Below, piece by piece: positions 46,747 to 60,515 of a stretch of 64,000 bases of DNA (positions are counted from its first letter, which is position 1; each line of letters starts with the position of its first letter). A model generated the notes under the pieces. That model ran no database searches. It was not told the DNA's origin and saw nothing but the letters and a program-made list of their open reading frames with translations. Both the position numbers and the translations under genes were made by a program. This stretch comes from Cryptomeria japonica (lineage: Eukaryota > Streptophyta > Pinopsida > Cupressales > Cupressaceae), in NCBI RefSeq assembly GCF_030272615.1, contig NC_081413.1, forward strand, positions 602,144,709-602,208,708. Direction: 5' to 3'.

Positions 46747-49700
46747 CTAATTCTCTTTGAGATACCCAAAAGTATCTGTAGGAAAGGCTTCATAAAGATA
46801 TTTGCAATCCATTCCTTTGTAGATATATACTCCAATCTGACTTCCTTCTAATTCACCTTCTCTCTCAAGAAATGAAATCTCTCTCAAGAAATGAAACTTG
46901 ATTGATATATGCTTTGTCTTGGAATGAAACAATGGATTATTTGAAATATTGATAGCACTTGAATTATCATAGTATATGTAAATAGGCTCATCATAGATAA
47001 TTCCTATATCCTTCAACATCTGTTTCATCTAGATTACCTGAGTACAATTGCTGGAAGCAACAATGTATTCAACCTCTACAGTAGATAAAGAACTAACATT
47101 CTGCTTCTTACTTGCCCAGGAAACCAACTTCTCACCCAAAAAGAATACACCACCTGTAGTACTTTTTTAGTCATCAACATCACCTTCCCAATCAACATCT
47201 ATATGAGCACTGAAAGTAAAGTCATCATTCTTAGAATACCATAAACCAAAATCAACTATCCCTTTCAAGTATTTGAATATCCTTTTTATAGCAGTAAAAT
47301 GAGATTTTGTAGGATCAGCCTGAAATATAGCAACATGACACAACATTCTTTATATCAAGTCTATTATGAGTCAAATACAACAAACTACCAATCATAGATC
47401 TATATCTAGCCCAATTAGCTTTCAGAGAATAATCATCTTTTACTAGCTTACATCTGGTCACCATAGGTCTACCCACAGGTTTAGAGTTTTCAAAACTAAA
47501 TTTCTTCAACAATTCCTTCACATACTTAGACTAAGATATGAAAACACCTTTATCTAATTGAGTAATTTGCAATCCCATAAATAATTTCATTTCACCAATA
47601 ATAGACATCTCAAATTCATTTTGCATCTCTTCATCAAATTTCTTACATAGGAAATCATTTCCTCTAAAGATAATATCATCAACGAAAAACTTCAACAATC
47701 AGAATATTATTCTGAGAAATCTTGAAATAAAAATTATTATCAGCAGTATCTTTAATGAAGCTTCATCAAATACTCATCCAATCTGTCATACTAAGCTCTA
47801 GGGGATTGCTTCAATCCATCATACAATGCTTTCTTCAACTGGCAAACCATGTCCTTTTCTTCTGTCAGCTAAAATCCATTTGGTTGCTCAAAGTAGACTT
47901 CTTCTTTTGATTCACTATTAAGAAAGTATGATTTGACATCCATCTGATAAACCTTGAAATTTTTGTGAGTAGCATAGGCAAGATATAATCTAACAACTTC
48001 AATTGTAGCTACCAGACAAAAAGTCTCCTCATAATCAACTCTTTTCATTTGTGAATAACCTTTACAAACAAGTTTAGCTTTATTTCAAACAACTTCACCA
48101 TGTTCATTCAACTTATTCTGGAATACCCATTTACTTCCAATTACATTTTTATCCTTAGGTCTAGAAACAAGAGTCCATGTATTATTTTTCTCAATCTGAT
48201 TCAGTTAGTCTTCCATGGCTTTGATCCAATTTTCATCTTTACATGATTTATCAACACTTTTAGGCTCAATCTTAGAAATCAAACAAATTTCTTCAGTAAG
48301 TCTTCTCCTAGTCATCACACCTTTATTCTTATCAACAATAATCTAACTTTTTGAATGATTCAACCTTACATACTTGGGAGTTTTAGGATTTTCTTGAATT
48401 TCAGGCTCTTGAACTCTTTCTTCTGCATTAGCATCTTCACCTTCACTCTCAGGCTTTTTTGGAGCAATCTAAACTTGACTTTGAGTCTGCACTTGCTTTC
48501 CTTTATCTGAACTGACATCTTGATCGTCAGAATCATATCTGCAAGATCTAATTTGTCTTACATTACCTTCATCAACCTTCACATTAGCATTTTTCAGCCA
48601 TATTTCACAATATTTTATCATAACACAAGTAGGCCTTACTTTTAGTAGAATACCCAAAAAAGATTCCTTCATCACATCTAGCATCAAACTTTCCAAGATT
48701 TTCATCTCTTTTGATATAGCATTTGCTACCAAAAATTTTGAAATATCTAACAATAGGAACATGACCAAACCATAACTCATAAGGAGTCTTATTAGTATTA
48801 CCTTTGACATTTACCCAGTTAAAAGTGTATATAGCAGTACTCACAACTTCTCTCCAAAACATGCAGAACATTTCCTTCAATAATCATGGTTCTAGAAGCT
48901 TCTTGAACTGTTCTATTCTTTCTTTCCACAACACCATACTTATGTGGTGTCCTAAGAGCAAATAATTGTCTCTTAACTCCATGCTCTTCACATTATGCAT
49001 TAAACTCACCGGAAGTGAATTTTCCACCTCTATCAGATCTTAAACATTTCAGCTTCAATCCAGTCTCAGTTTCAACTCTAGCCTTGAAAATCTTGAAATT
49101 CTCTAAAACTTCAAACTTCTCCCTTAAGAAGGTAACCCACATCATTCTTTAATAATCATCAATCAGAAACATGAAATACCTTTCACCTTGAAAGCTTCTT
49201 ACTCTATAAGGACCACACAGATCAGTATGCACAAGGTCCAACAATCCATGAGAATTATATTGTTTTCTCTTATAAGAAACTCTTGTTTTCTTCCCTAGTT
49301 GACATTCCTTACATACCAGATTAGAAGGCATAATTAACTTATCTTAACCATGCAAGCAAAAGTTACCTGACATATTCTTCTATTCCATAACCAACTTTCA
49401 TCAATCTAAGCAATCAAACAACTTTTACCACCAGCATTCAAGTGAAATATATTACCTTTATTCTTTGTACCTAATGCAATCTCAGTTCTAGAGCTACTCA
49501 AGATCTCACATTTTCCATTCTTGAATTCCAAGTTATATCCCTTATCAACCATCTGACCAACACTCAAAATATTATGCTTTAAACCTTCAACATACAACAC
49601 ATCATCAGTATTGTGCTTACCATCAAGAGAAATAGAACCTCTACCACAGATTACATAAGCTTTGTTATCACCAAATCTTACTATACCACCATCATAATTT

Positions 49701-50780
49701 TCCAAATTTACAAATTTATTCTTATCACCTATCATATGATGAGAGAAACCACTATCAATTACCCATTCATCTTTCTCCTCAACTTTAGAAACTAAATATT
49801 TCTCCTCATTAATTCATCTTGTAGAATCTGTAGTTACAAGATCATCTTCCTTGATAGCAATGAACACAAATTCATCTCCTGAATTCCCGTTATTTGAGTC
49901 ATCATTTGTAACACCTTCATCAGCAGCATAATAACACTTCTTCTGATATTCAGGCTTATATGACTTAAATTTCTTCTTAGAATTTCTCTCTTTCTGGACA
50001 CCTTGATGCAAAGTACCCTATCTTATTACATGAAAAGCATTTAAGAGGTAACTTGCCTTCATACTTACTGGCACCTTTAGAAAATCTTCTGGCTATAAGT
50101 GCTTCAAGATCCTAAAGCTCTCTTTCTTCATCTTCCATCTTTTTCATCTCTTTCTCATATCTAGATACTCTTGTATAATTTTTTCCCAGATCATATCTCT
50201 ACTTCCCAGAAATAGTAGCTTTGAATGCATATTCAATCTTAGGAAGAGAGTCTCCAAACTCACTCAGCTCAAAAGAAGCAAGCTTACCAATCAACCTGTC
50301 TCTTGTCACATTCCGGATCTCATCAATAAAAACTTTATGTTTGTAACCAAGAGGAAATAATCTCAACATTTTAGCAACAATCTCAAATTCTTCTAATATT
50401 CCATCGGCACATCTGATTCCACACACAAGCTCATTCAATTTCTATAGAAAGGAAGTAATATTTTCATCTTCACTCATTTTTGAGATTCTCATATTTACCC
50501 TTCAAGGTTTGCAACTTAGCAATCTTCACATGACTATCACCTTCATGCAAGGTCTCCAACTTTATCTAGGTCTCACGATTAGTCTCTAAGTCCATCATAT
50601 TATTCATCCCAGAATTTGACAAGGCACTCAATAATACTTCCTTAGCTCTATTGTTGTATTCTGCATCCTTTATCTCATCTGGAGTAGTAGGACCATTCTG
50701 AGGAACATTATATTCATTCTTAGTAATCTTCCAGTACTCTTCTCCAATGCATCTCCTCAAGCGGTCAAGCTTCTTCTAGA
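46747..50780 (-). pseudogene. Reverse copia gag-pol, decayed
   Basis: Reading on the minus strand: gag around 50760-50199 (NELVCGIRCADG), zinc knuckle near 50050 (CFSCNKIGYFASRC, Tyr in place of His), protease (HNILSVGQM block at about 49560), pre-integrase zinc block (CKECQLGKKTRVS, 49310), integrase (VHTDLCGPYRVRS; FGSKCYIKRDENLGKFDAR), RT between about 48300 and 47500 and RNase H ending near 46747. Stops and several frameshifts break it throughout. Confidence 0.85.
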
Positions 50781-50801
50781 GGATCTAGCTCTAATACCAA
50801 T

Positions 50802-52141
50802 TGTTGGCAACAATGCAACAAACTGAGAGGGGGTGAATAATTTTGCATTAAAACTTACTCCAACTCAAACCACAAATCATATCTAATAATTAGCAGTTAA
50901 AGTATGAAACAACACCACATGAATAACACACATAACACCAATATTTTTGATGTGGAAAACCCACTTAAGGGAAAAACCACATTGGAAACCTATCCACAAT
51001 GAGATTAAACCTTATTAGGAGTCAATGTAAATATTACAATGGGAATGCACATGCATTCAGGAACACTGCTCAAATAAGAAACCCAGAAAGTCTACAACGT
51101 TTAGGGAAGGCTCACTACCTTACAGGAAGTCTCATTGGATTACAAAAAAAATTAGACTACAATATAGATTACATGAAATGTGAAAGTATCATCTTCATAT
51201 GTCCGAGTACAGTTTTTGTTAAGCACACAAACTGCTCTGCAACACTTCTCTTCTCCTTCACACTTCTGAAAGATCAAATCACTTGTTCGCACATACAAAT
51301 CAATCATACATACTCTCAAGGAAAGAATACACTCGCAGACATCTATCTTACATAATTATTACATTTATTTATACAAACCCTCAACCTATATTTCAAGGTT
51401 GACTAAACCCTTAATACAAATTACAACTCACATGCTACAACAATACATGCGGACCAAAACGATGTCAGCTGAGAAATAGTCTGGACCCAAATCAATACCG
51501 TAAACATGCAAAACCTCCTATAAATATGCCTTGATAATCAGAAACACACTGCAATCACCAATAATGTCGTATAACATGAAGAACATCACCGAACAAAGAA
51601 AATATTCAATAACGCACATAATAATCAATTTAGACCACCAATACACATATAACGTGATCTAGAGATATTCACAAGCAACGTGAATTGCACCACACCAACC
51701 GCAACAACTTGAATCACTAGAATCATCATCATTTCTCTACCAAAGCTCAACAACATCAACATAATTGACTATCAACTTGGAAGATTTGCTTGCGGACCTC
51801 CGAATCATGAACCACTTGAATTGGGAACACACATCAATGTCCATAACATATCCCACATATCTGCAACTAAAGATATAGAAATTGTGGAGTAATACAAAAC
51901 ACAAACTAGAATATTGAATAACATCCTCAATACCGGATCTCATAACACGATCACAACAACATGCAGACCTCTGCAAATGGGAATGAACCATCGACAAAAA
52001 ATATACCAAAAGCCCTTTAATTTGCATCAGCTCATCTACAAAACCAACTTATTAAATCAAACTTCAACAGTGGAATACACAGAAGAATATGTTGACATTA
52101 ATGACAACACATCATTCCAGCAATCTTCTCAGCAACATCCA
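50802..52141 (-). repeat. Reverse copia, 5' LTR
   Basis: About 1,340 bp, paired with 44990-46359. The primer site adjoins it on the gag side. Confidence 0.88.
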
Positions 52142-52146
52142 ACATG

Positions 52147-53496
52147 GTGAACCATCAAGCACATGATTGCAAAGGTTAGGGTTAACCACAAAAGGGGGTT
52201 GTGATATTGCAATCAACTGTAAACAGTCACAACAAAAGTTGAGTCACATCGTCATAGCTTGGAGGTAATAGTAGAATGTTAGCCCAAAATGTGGCAAGAT
52301 ACTACCATGTGTCATGTAGGGGCCCACATAATTAGAAATATAGAAGAGAACACAGTTTCATATGGAGAAGTAATGTCATCAAGAAAGGCTTGCGATGAAG
52401 AAACCATTCACCATGTGTCAAGGAAGTGAAGAAAGTATTGGCTCACAGGGTTTGATGATGTATGTTGATGTCATATCACATTCTTGCAACCCATTGTCAT
52501 GTGTCCTTGGCAATTAATCTCTGATGTGACATAGATAAAGACTCAAGGAGATTGTGTTGACAGTAATGTGATGTGGTGTGTTGAACCACCATGATGACAA
52601 TAACATCAAAATATTTTTGATCAAATGATGAGGATCAACAGTCCAGATTTAAAGATTGAGAAGAACTTGTTTTGGTGTGATAATAGAGTGTTCTGGGAAC
52701 TTGCACAAATTGACTTAAATGACTATCTATTGATTGCAATTAGAAAATTACAATTTGGGGTAGATTCTCTATGATGTGATGATAATAACAAGAATGAAAA
52801 CTGACTAAGTGAATGATCCTAATGCAACATAGAAATTTGTATAGATCATGGTGTATGATAATAATGCAAACTATTTCTCATTTGATCTGTGATGAACTAT
52901 GTTTTGGTTGACCTTATGGAGGTGAAAACAAATCATACAAATAGGATGTAAATCATCATAGTTAGTGTGGATGCTAGACTGAGAAGAGACTGAGTTGAAG
53001 AGTTGAAAGAGTCTGAACCAAACTTTTGAAGAGGAAAAGCATAACTATAGAGGTTCATATTTATTAATTGTATTACATCAAGATTGTAGTCTTTTTTGTT
53101 AGTGTAGGGGATCGGTGTCTCTTGAAGGTTGGTGCCTTCAAATCCAATGATTGTAAGGAGATTGGCACTCCTTTAGATTGGTGTCACTAAACTGTAGGGG
53201 TTGGTGCTCCTTTGGATTGGTGTCCATAAATTGTAGAGGTTGGTTCTCTTTTGGATTGGTGTCTACAAATTTTGGGGATTGGTGTCTCCTGAAGGTTGGT
53301 TCCTTCAAATTAATTGCAATTAGTTGATACCTTTGCGAGGCTGGATTTGGACAGAAGCTCCAAGTAGCATTTTCTCACCATGGTTTTTCCTGCATGGTTA
53401 ATTACTTGTGAGTGTTGAAAATAGGTTTAAAAAGTATTAAAGTATACATATATTCAACCCACCCACCCCCTTCTCAGTGTATTTGTGTGTTCAACA
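52147..53496 (+). repeat. Host copia 3' LTR, right part
   Basis: It resumes the match to the 5' LTR (AAGGGGGTTGTGAT and onward) and ends GTGTTCAACA at 53496, followed by the target duplication CATGG. It contains the unoccupied gypsy target site CATAC (52934-52938). Confidence 0.88.
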
Positions 53497-53501
53497 CATG
53501 G

Positions 53502-54080
53502 TTTGAACTTGTAGTTTTGATTTCTATTTGTAGTTTTCAAGATATCCTTAGATTCAAAATTGAGGGCTTGGGATGGAGATCGTATGGATAGTTTATGCAA
53601 GGAAACTTGTGTACATTGCCTCCATGATTTAATATTTAATCTCTTTTCAAGCATGAATGTTTTAAGTGTATATTGTAGCCTATTCCTTTGTTGTAATACA
53701 TTAAGTGTGCTTTGTTGATATGTTTTCCCCTTTGTAGTTTTGTTAGGGTATTCTTTATGTCTCATATAATTGCTTTACCAAATTTTGTCTAGATTTATTC
53801 TTACTTGCATTACCTATATATACTTGGATTAATGGGAATCTACTCTCAATTTCTTTCTGTTTAGCATTAGAGATAGCATATTTTTGTTTAGGTTTTCAGA
53901 TCTATGGGATGGGAAGTTGAGTATTAATCTTTATTTCAATGATCTCTTTGTAATTTTTATCTTGTTTCTAAAGGAATAGAGGATGACATTTGCATCTAAA
54001 ATGGAGAATGAAAATTTCAATGACCCTAACCTATAAGATTTGGAAGCTTCCAAGCAAGGGACCAAAGCTCTGATACCAAT
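53502..54080 (-). other. Internal fragment next to a minus-strand copia LTR
   Basis: The LTR at 54081 has its primer site on this side (minus-strand TGGTATCAGAGC, 54067-54078), so this should be the start of that element's interior. I recognise no gag in it. It ends where the host copia is inserted at 53501. Confidence 0.45.
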
Positions 54081-55413
54081 TGTTGATTAGGTTGAAAGGA
54101 ACAAAATACTGGGGGGGTGAATTAGTATTCCCACGTATATAAAAATTTTTCTTAAACTTTTATCTTCCACAAAGATATCAATCTTCATCAAACAAACTTA
54201 ATAGATATAAAATAACAAATGAAGAATAAACATGAAGAACAAACCCACAAGACAAACAACAGATTTAATACATGCAAAACCCAAATAGGAAAAACCACGG
54301 ATAAGTTTAACTCTTAGGAGAATATAACTAGTTATATGGTGTTTACAAAAGGACTGGCTCATTGACAGATTACAAAAGCAGCTCAATGTCGGATTGCTCA
54401 CTGCAAACATACAAAGAAATGACTTACTATCAGAATTGTCATTGCAATAGAAAAGGTTGAACTAAAAATGATTGCATCTCCAAATGCATATGATCAATTC
54501 AGAGATTAGGTTCAAATTACAATTTATAAACTCTTACATTAGATCTGGTTATAGATCTTTGTACAACTATCCTACAGTAGATCTAGTGAAGGACTAATGC
54601 ACTACGCAAAACTGTTTGTCTTCGTTGTCCGCAACTTACACTTCACACATTTCAAACTTCACTAATAACTCTCTTACACATCTCATGAAATTCCTCAACC
54701 TCTTTCTCACACACACCTTCATGACATACCATTACCCCATCCTACTATATATGTATATATATAACACTGTTTGTCTTCGTTGTTTGCAACTTACACTTCA
54801 CACAATTCTACCTTCGCTGATAACTCTCTTACACATATCTCATAAAATTCCTTAATCTCTTTTTCACAAACACACACAAGCACACACACAAACATATATA
54901 TATCGGAGGACACAAATATAAAATAGCGTTAGCCAAGCCCAACATGTTAGCAAGACACTCATGTCGACCTTTGCAAGATCTCTGATCCAAGAATACCAAT
55001 GCATATGTCAAGATTACCGGAGTGGGTCATCTAGACCCAATAATATTGATCCATTATAACAAAATTAAGCATAATATCTCCAAACTATAGACTCCATCCA
55101 TGCCAAGGATACCACAACATAAAAATCGAAGAGATATTATTGATATGATCAAAAATATTAGCACATAACTGATATTGGGATCTATGAGAACTCAAAATTC
55201 TAGAACAAGGATCTTCCAAAGATTACCAAATTATATTACCTTCATCATATCGCATCATAACGTATGTCCATAATAGCAACATCTATCCATAACAAAAGAA
55301 CTACACATACTAGCTACATACAACATCTGGACCGATCCGGGCAACATATATTGTCTGGTCCAAGCTGGATAGCTTGTTTGACATTAATGAGAACAATATC
55401 AGCAATGTTCACA
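54081..55413 (-). repeat. 5' LTR of another minus-strand copia
   Basis: On the plus strand it starts TGTTGATTAGG, includes a GGGGGGGTGAATTAG phrase like the other copia LTRs here, and ends CAGCAATGTTCACA. It appears inserted into the copia coding sequence to its right. A direct duplication of about 110 bp lies inside: 54608-54715 and 54768-54880 (both with CTGTTTGTCTTCGTTGT and AACTCTCTTACACAT), separated by a TA-rich stretch. Confidence 0.68.
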
Positions 55414-56881
55414 CAAGTCTGACAAAGATGACCATACCTCAAGTGCCATTCCCAGGCTTGATCTTGACAAGTTGCCTTGAAATTTTCTTCAATTTCTTCC
55501 ACTATATCAATCTTCATTTGAAGTGGAAACATTCTATTATTTTTCATTTCAACCTTGACAATCACCATGTTACTAGGTGGTATATCATGTATAATACACA
55601 AATTATTCTCAAAAAAAACTCTACAACCTTTTTGTATAATTTGTCCCACACTTATGAGATTATGCCTCAAACTAGTTACAAAATAAATATCAAGACTTGA
55701 CTTCTTAACAATATTTATTACGATATTGATTGTTCCTTTCCTCATGACTTCCACTATGTTATCATTGTCCAATTTCACTTCTAATTTGACTAAAGCATCT
55801 AATCTTTCAAACAAGTTTCTATTTCCTATCATATGATTACTACAACCATTGTCTAGAAAGAAAATTTCATTTGAACTCACTTGAGCTTCATGACATGTAA
55901 TAAATAATGTCCCTAAACTACTCTAAAAAAAATTGGCATTTTGATTTCCAGTATCTACGTGCTTCTTACGACATTCATTTGCAAAGTGACCATACTTTTT
56001 GCAATAATAAAATTGAATGTTATAGTTATACCTTTGTGATGGTTGATTATGATTGCATCCTCTAAAATTGAAACATTGATTTCTCCTTTCTCCTGGATCT
56101 GGACTACTTGGGCCTTCTCTTTCAAAATTGGTTCTTCCTCTTTCTCTTCCTCTGAATCTTAGATTTCCTCTTCCTCTGCCTCTACCAAATGTCATTTGTG
56201 TCTTGAATGCATTCTCCAATGAAGTGTTGTTATTTCTTGTCACCCTGTATTCATGAAGTAACAAAGATCTAGACAATTCATCTATAGACAATTTTGATAG
56301 ATCTTTAGCCTCCTCAATGGTTACCACAATGCTGTCAAACTTGCTTGGCAAAATTCTAAGAATATTTTCTACAACTCTCTGATCTGATAACTCATCACCA
56401 TTTAGTCTAATTTGATTAACAATATTCATGACATGAGTTCAAAATTGTTCTCTTGAATCTGAATCTTTCATTTAAAGATTTTCAAAGCCTCTTCTAAGTG
56501 CTTGCAACTTAGCTATTTTAACCTTATATGTACCTTGATATGTATCTTTTAATATCTTCCAAACATATTTGGCTGAAAATGCATTTTAATTCTTTGAAAT
56601 ATCAACTCTTCTACACTTGTTTGTATAAACTATGAAGCTTTTCCATCTCTCTCTCTTTTTTTCTAAAGTTCTCTTCTTTGATTATCATTTAATACAAACT
56701 CATCATCTGATTCTAAAAATCCTTTTTCAACTATATCTAACAACCCTTGAGACTGAAATAAATTCATCATTTTTATTGCCCAATTGTCATAATTATTACC
56801 CATAAAAAATGGAATTTCGGGCCACACATAATTGATGTTAGATTTCAAACCTTTAATTAATGGCAAAAAATCGAGCATCAA
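55414..56881 (-). pseudogene. Copia gag and protease fragment (Gly/Arg-rich gag)
   Basis: On the minus strand: gag start (MMLDFLPLIKG, GNNYDNWAIKMMNLFQSQGL), capsid part (RILPSKFDSIVVTIEEAKDLS), a GRGRGRGNLRFRGRERGR tract, an eroded zinc knuckle (YYCKKYGHFANEC, first Cys pair broken), protease (FFLDNGCSNHMIGN, DNGCSNHM block) and the start of the GAG-pre-integrase block (WEWHLRYGHLCQTC), where the LTR 54081-55413 cuts it off. Stops and frameshifts are present. No LTR is visible at its 5' side before the gypsy LTR at 57068. Confidence 0.85.
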
Positions 56882-57067
56882 AACCTATTTGGGTGATGGC
56901 TACCTTTTGACTGTTAATAGCAATTCACCCAACAGCTACAACCTTCTGCTATTTCCCTCAATTTTCTTAATGGCTTCTTTGACTGATGATACTTGTGGCA
57001 CAAATCACTTGCGAGCTTATTTTTACTTTCCTTGAGTTGGTGGATCTTCAACCCTCTATATATATTT

Positions 57068-57731
57068 TGTGATATCCCCATTCCTGATGCAAGGGATCAA
57101 CTTCGGGAAGTCTCTAAAAGAGACGAAGTTGTAAGAGAATCAAATGGATACATTGTCATACCCCGTGACAGCGTCTTCATATCGAACTGGGACTGACAAT
57201 TATGGGGGACCTGAGAATATGTTGTCATCGAAACAATAAGTATCGATTATTGATTTCCATCTAAGGGTGATATCGAGTATGGTTAAGGATTGACCACACC
57301 GATTACATTTAACTAATGATAATAATCATTTAGTTTAGTGGAAAGATGCGATAATGATCAACATGATCCTCTGAGTACATAGACACCCCCATCGATTGAA
57401 TCCATATATAGGGGCAATTTTGTTATTATGAAGGGGAATTAAGAAGGATTATCGACAGAAGAGAGCACACTCTTACCCAAGGACAAGCGGAGATCAAGGA
57501 GTACGTAGACCGTCTGACACTTAAAATAACTAACCCATAGTAGAGAGACTATAAATTATTTCATTAAACACAAGATCTGGACGCGGTATTCCTCACAGTC
57601 ACCAACGCCCTGGAAACCATACTAAAGTGGCCTTAGCAACGTATAATCCAAACGTTCCCTTAACATCAAACTATAGCAGCATCGCATAAAGTTGTCAGGC
57701 TTCTAAGACAAGTCAGGAAAGAGACATTACA
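57068..57731 (+). repeat. 5' LTR of a truncated Ty3/gypsy element
   Basis: It starts TGTGATATCCCC and ends GACATTACA. A primer site TGGTATCAGAGC follows at 57733-57744. About 664 bp. No 3' partner is in the window. Confidence 0.78.
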
Positions 57732-57744
57732 GTGGTATCAGAGC

Positions 57745-60515
57745 ATAATCCTGCCAACCTGTGGAAATAGTTCATGCAAAAATTTAGAAGCAAAAGAGGT
57801 ACGTCAAACATGGCATAACAGTTGGCCAAAGAAATGAAGACCTTCATGGAGCAGACAAATGACAAGTTTGAGAAGACAAACCAATTAATCCTCTGAGCCA
57901 TTCAAAACACGAGTAATAACAATGCTAGGGTCAACCCCAACTTGGGAAGAGACACACACTCCAACCATTCTGAAAATGAGCAGTCATCTCAAGGCTCCAT
58001 TCTTAGACCTAATATGCCATCATTTTTACAAGGGAAGAACCCATTATCGAAGTGGAGGAACTAGTAACTAAAAATGTGGATGAAATAGCAGCAATGTATG
58101 CAAGGTTAGATCTCGAAATACAAAAATGCATTCCTTTCAAAGAATACTATGATGTCAAAACCCAAGCCAACACAAATAGGAGGAAAAATAATGTTGACAA
58201 AGATATCAAAGAAAGGTTGATTAAAATGACTTTTCCATACTTTGATGGGACCAGGAAATTTTCAGCCCAATCGTGGGTTCAAAAATTGGATACATATTTA
58301 TCACTCAGCCCGATGACGGAGGAAAATGCCATCAGACTTGCCACCCTTCATCTAATAGGGATAGCTCACGATTGGTGGCACCATGGCCTTGTCACTCAAG
58401 ATCACCGAAGCATCACCATGTGTAGTGAATTCACTCAAAGGCTCATCATAAGGTTTGATCAAAGACATCCAGAATGGTACTTCAAGGAACTAACTCTACT
58501 CATAGAACAAGGGACGGTAGAAGAATATGCAAATAAATTTTAGAACTTGGTATTCATGGTTCCCAACCTCTCTCAAGGAAGACTCACCTACCTATTCATA
58601 GAAGGACTCAAAGAATCAATTAAGAAGATAGTCAATCCATTGGAGCCTCAAAATTTATGTGAAGCAATACAAAGGGCCATCAAAGTGAAAGATAATTACT
58701 CCAAAGAAAGACCAAGATACATGACCTCCAAGATGTATTCTAGGAGGGGACGTAGGGATGAACCTCATAAAGAGAAGGGAACACCATGCCATTTTTGCAA
58801 TGAGGCATGGAGACCTGGTCATAGATGCCAAACCAAGGAAGACCAAGGACAAAGGGATGGATTGAGATGGAAGAACCTATGTTTTAAATGAAAAGAACCC
58901 TGGAGACCCAGTCATCAATGTAAGAGAGGACAAATAAATCAAATGAAAGAATCTAAGGATGAAAGAGGGGAAGGAAGCCCATACAAAAGACCAAGGTTAG
59001 AAGAGGAGGAACATGGAACTTTAGCTGTAATTTCAAATGATTATGAAGATAGGCCACTCAAACTTAAAGGATTCCTCAAAGGACAAAAGGTAATATCTTT
59101 GGTAGATAGTGGGAGTCACAACTTCATTAGCAAAAATTTGGTAACAAGAAAGAAGCTGAAAGCTAAAGAGTTTGAAGGATTTAAGGTAGCCCTATGAAAT
59201 GGAACCATTAATAATTGCACCAAGGTCATTCCTCAACTAGAGGTTAAGGTGGGAGAACATATTATTAAGGGGGACTTCTATGTGATCATATTGGAGAATG
59301 ATATAGTTTTAGGGAGACCTTGGATTCATTCATTAGGTCATTTCACCTTGGACATCCCAAATCTTGAGATTTATTTTCAGCATGATGGACGAGAAGTAAC
59401 ATTAAAAGGCCTACCCAATGGAGATCCAAAAGTGGTTTCTTGCAAAATATAGAAAGGATCGTTCAACATGGGCAAGGAGAATGGATCACTCAATGTTTGG
59501 TCTTAGACAAATCTGGTCCAAACTCACCTATGGTTCATATAGACATACAACCCATCTTGGAAAGACATACAAAGGTTTTCAGAGACATTCCACATGGGAT
59601 CCCACCAAGGAGAGGATTGGAACACTCCATAGAGCTTGAAGGAGGCTCCAAACCAATAATTACCACTCCCTATAGACATCCATGAAGATTCAAGGAGGAG
59701 ATTGAGAAGACCATCAATGAAGTCCTTAAGATGGGGCACATTCAACCAAGCTGCAGGACCTTTGCATCATCCGTTGTTTTAGTCGAGAAAAAGGATGGAA
59801 CCATGAGAATGTGCATTGACTATCAGGCCCTCAACAAAAGAACCATCAAGAATAGGTACCCTATACCAAAAATTGAAGAATTGATCGATGAGCTTCATGG
59901 AGAAAACTATTTCTCCAAAATTGATCTATGAATAGGTTATCACCAAATAAGAATGAGAGGGGAGATGTACCCAAGACAACATTTCGATGCCTCTATGGGC
60001 ACTTTGAATTTTTGGTCATGCCCTTTGGCCTTACAAACACACCAGCCACTTTCCAATCATGCATGAACCATGTTTTCTGCCAACAATTAAGGAAATCCTT
60101 ACTTGTATTTTTTGATGACATCCTCATCTACAGTAGAACCTGGGAAGAACATCTCCAACATGTGGAGGGAGTCCTAAGCATCCTAGAGAAAAAATCTTTG
60201 TACACCAAAGAGTCAACATGTGAATTTGGCACAAAGGAGATACTCTACTTGGGTCATAAGATCAATGAAGAAGGGGTCAACGTTGATGAGGAAAATTATA
60301 TCAAAGCTATTAAAGAGTGTTCTACACTCAAAACCTTGACCCAACTTAGGGGGTTCGTTGGTTTATGCAGCTATTATAGGCGTTTTGTTAAAGGATTTTC
60401 CAAAATAGTAGCACCCCTCACGGACCTAACCAAGAAAGGATCCTTCTCATGGAATGATACAGCGCAACAATCATTTGACCAATTGAAGGAAACCATGGGT
60501 TCATGTCTGGTTCTA
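57745..60515 (+). pseudogene. Ty3/gypsy gag-protease-RT, truncated
   Basis: Gag (FPYFDGTRKFSAQSWVQKL, LIGIAHDWWHH) ends with two zinc knuckles of the CX2CX7HXC form (CHFCNEAWRPGHRC and a second with a stop in it). Protease follows (ISLVDSGSHNFIS), then RT ([29 protein letters not shown], catalytic FFDDILIYS near 60108-60134, GFVGLCSYYRRFVKGF). The coding phase changes near 59930-60000, and stops lie at about 58541, 58889, 59195 and 59930. The RNase H is cut off after the KGSFSWNDTAQQSFDQLKET block near 60515, where unrelated RNase H sequence begins. Confidence 0.9.

Larger units (their letters stand above)
44990..52141 (-). mobile_element. Reverse-oriented Ty1/copia element nested in the host copia 3' LTR
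   Basis: LTRs are 44990-46359 (3' in element sense) and 50802-52141 (5'). On the plus strand they start TGTTGG and end CAACATCCA. The primer site, read on the minus strand as TGGTATTAGAGC, lies just left of 50802. A purine tract (AAAGGGGGATATT on the minus strand) lies at the inner edge of the left LTR. Flanks CGATG (44985-44989) and ACATG (52142-52146) look like an eroded 5-bp duplication; alignment with the intact 5' LTR of the host near 16410 confirms the position. Confidence 0.9.
16092..53496 (+). mobile_element. Host Ty1/copia element carrying nested insertions
   Basis: The 5' LTR is 16092-17207 plus 36080-36716, split by the gypsy element. The 3' LTR is 44657-44989 plus about 52147-53496, split by a reverse copia. 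An exact 5-bp duplication CATGG flanks the whole (16087-16091 and 53497-53501). The primer site TGGTATCAGAGTC begins at 36719, and a purine tract AAAGGGGGAGAT ends at 44656 just before the 3' LTR. Without insertions it is about 11 kb, with LTRs of about 1.7 kb. Coding parts lie between 36783 and 44406 and are decayed. Confidence 0.9.
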
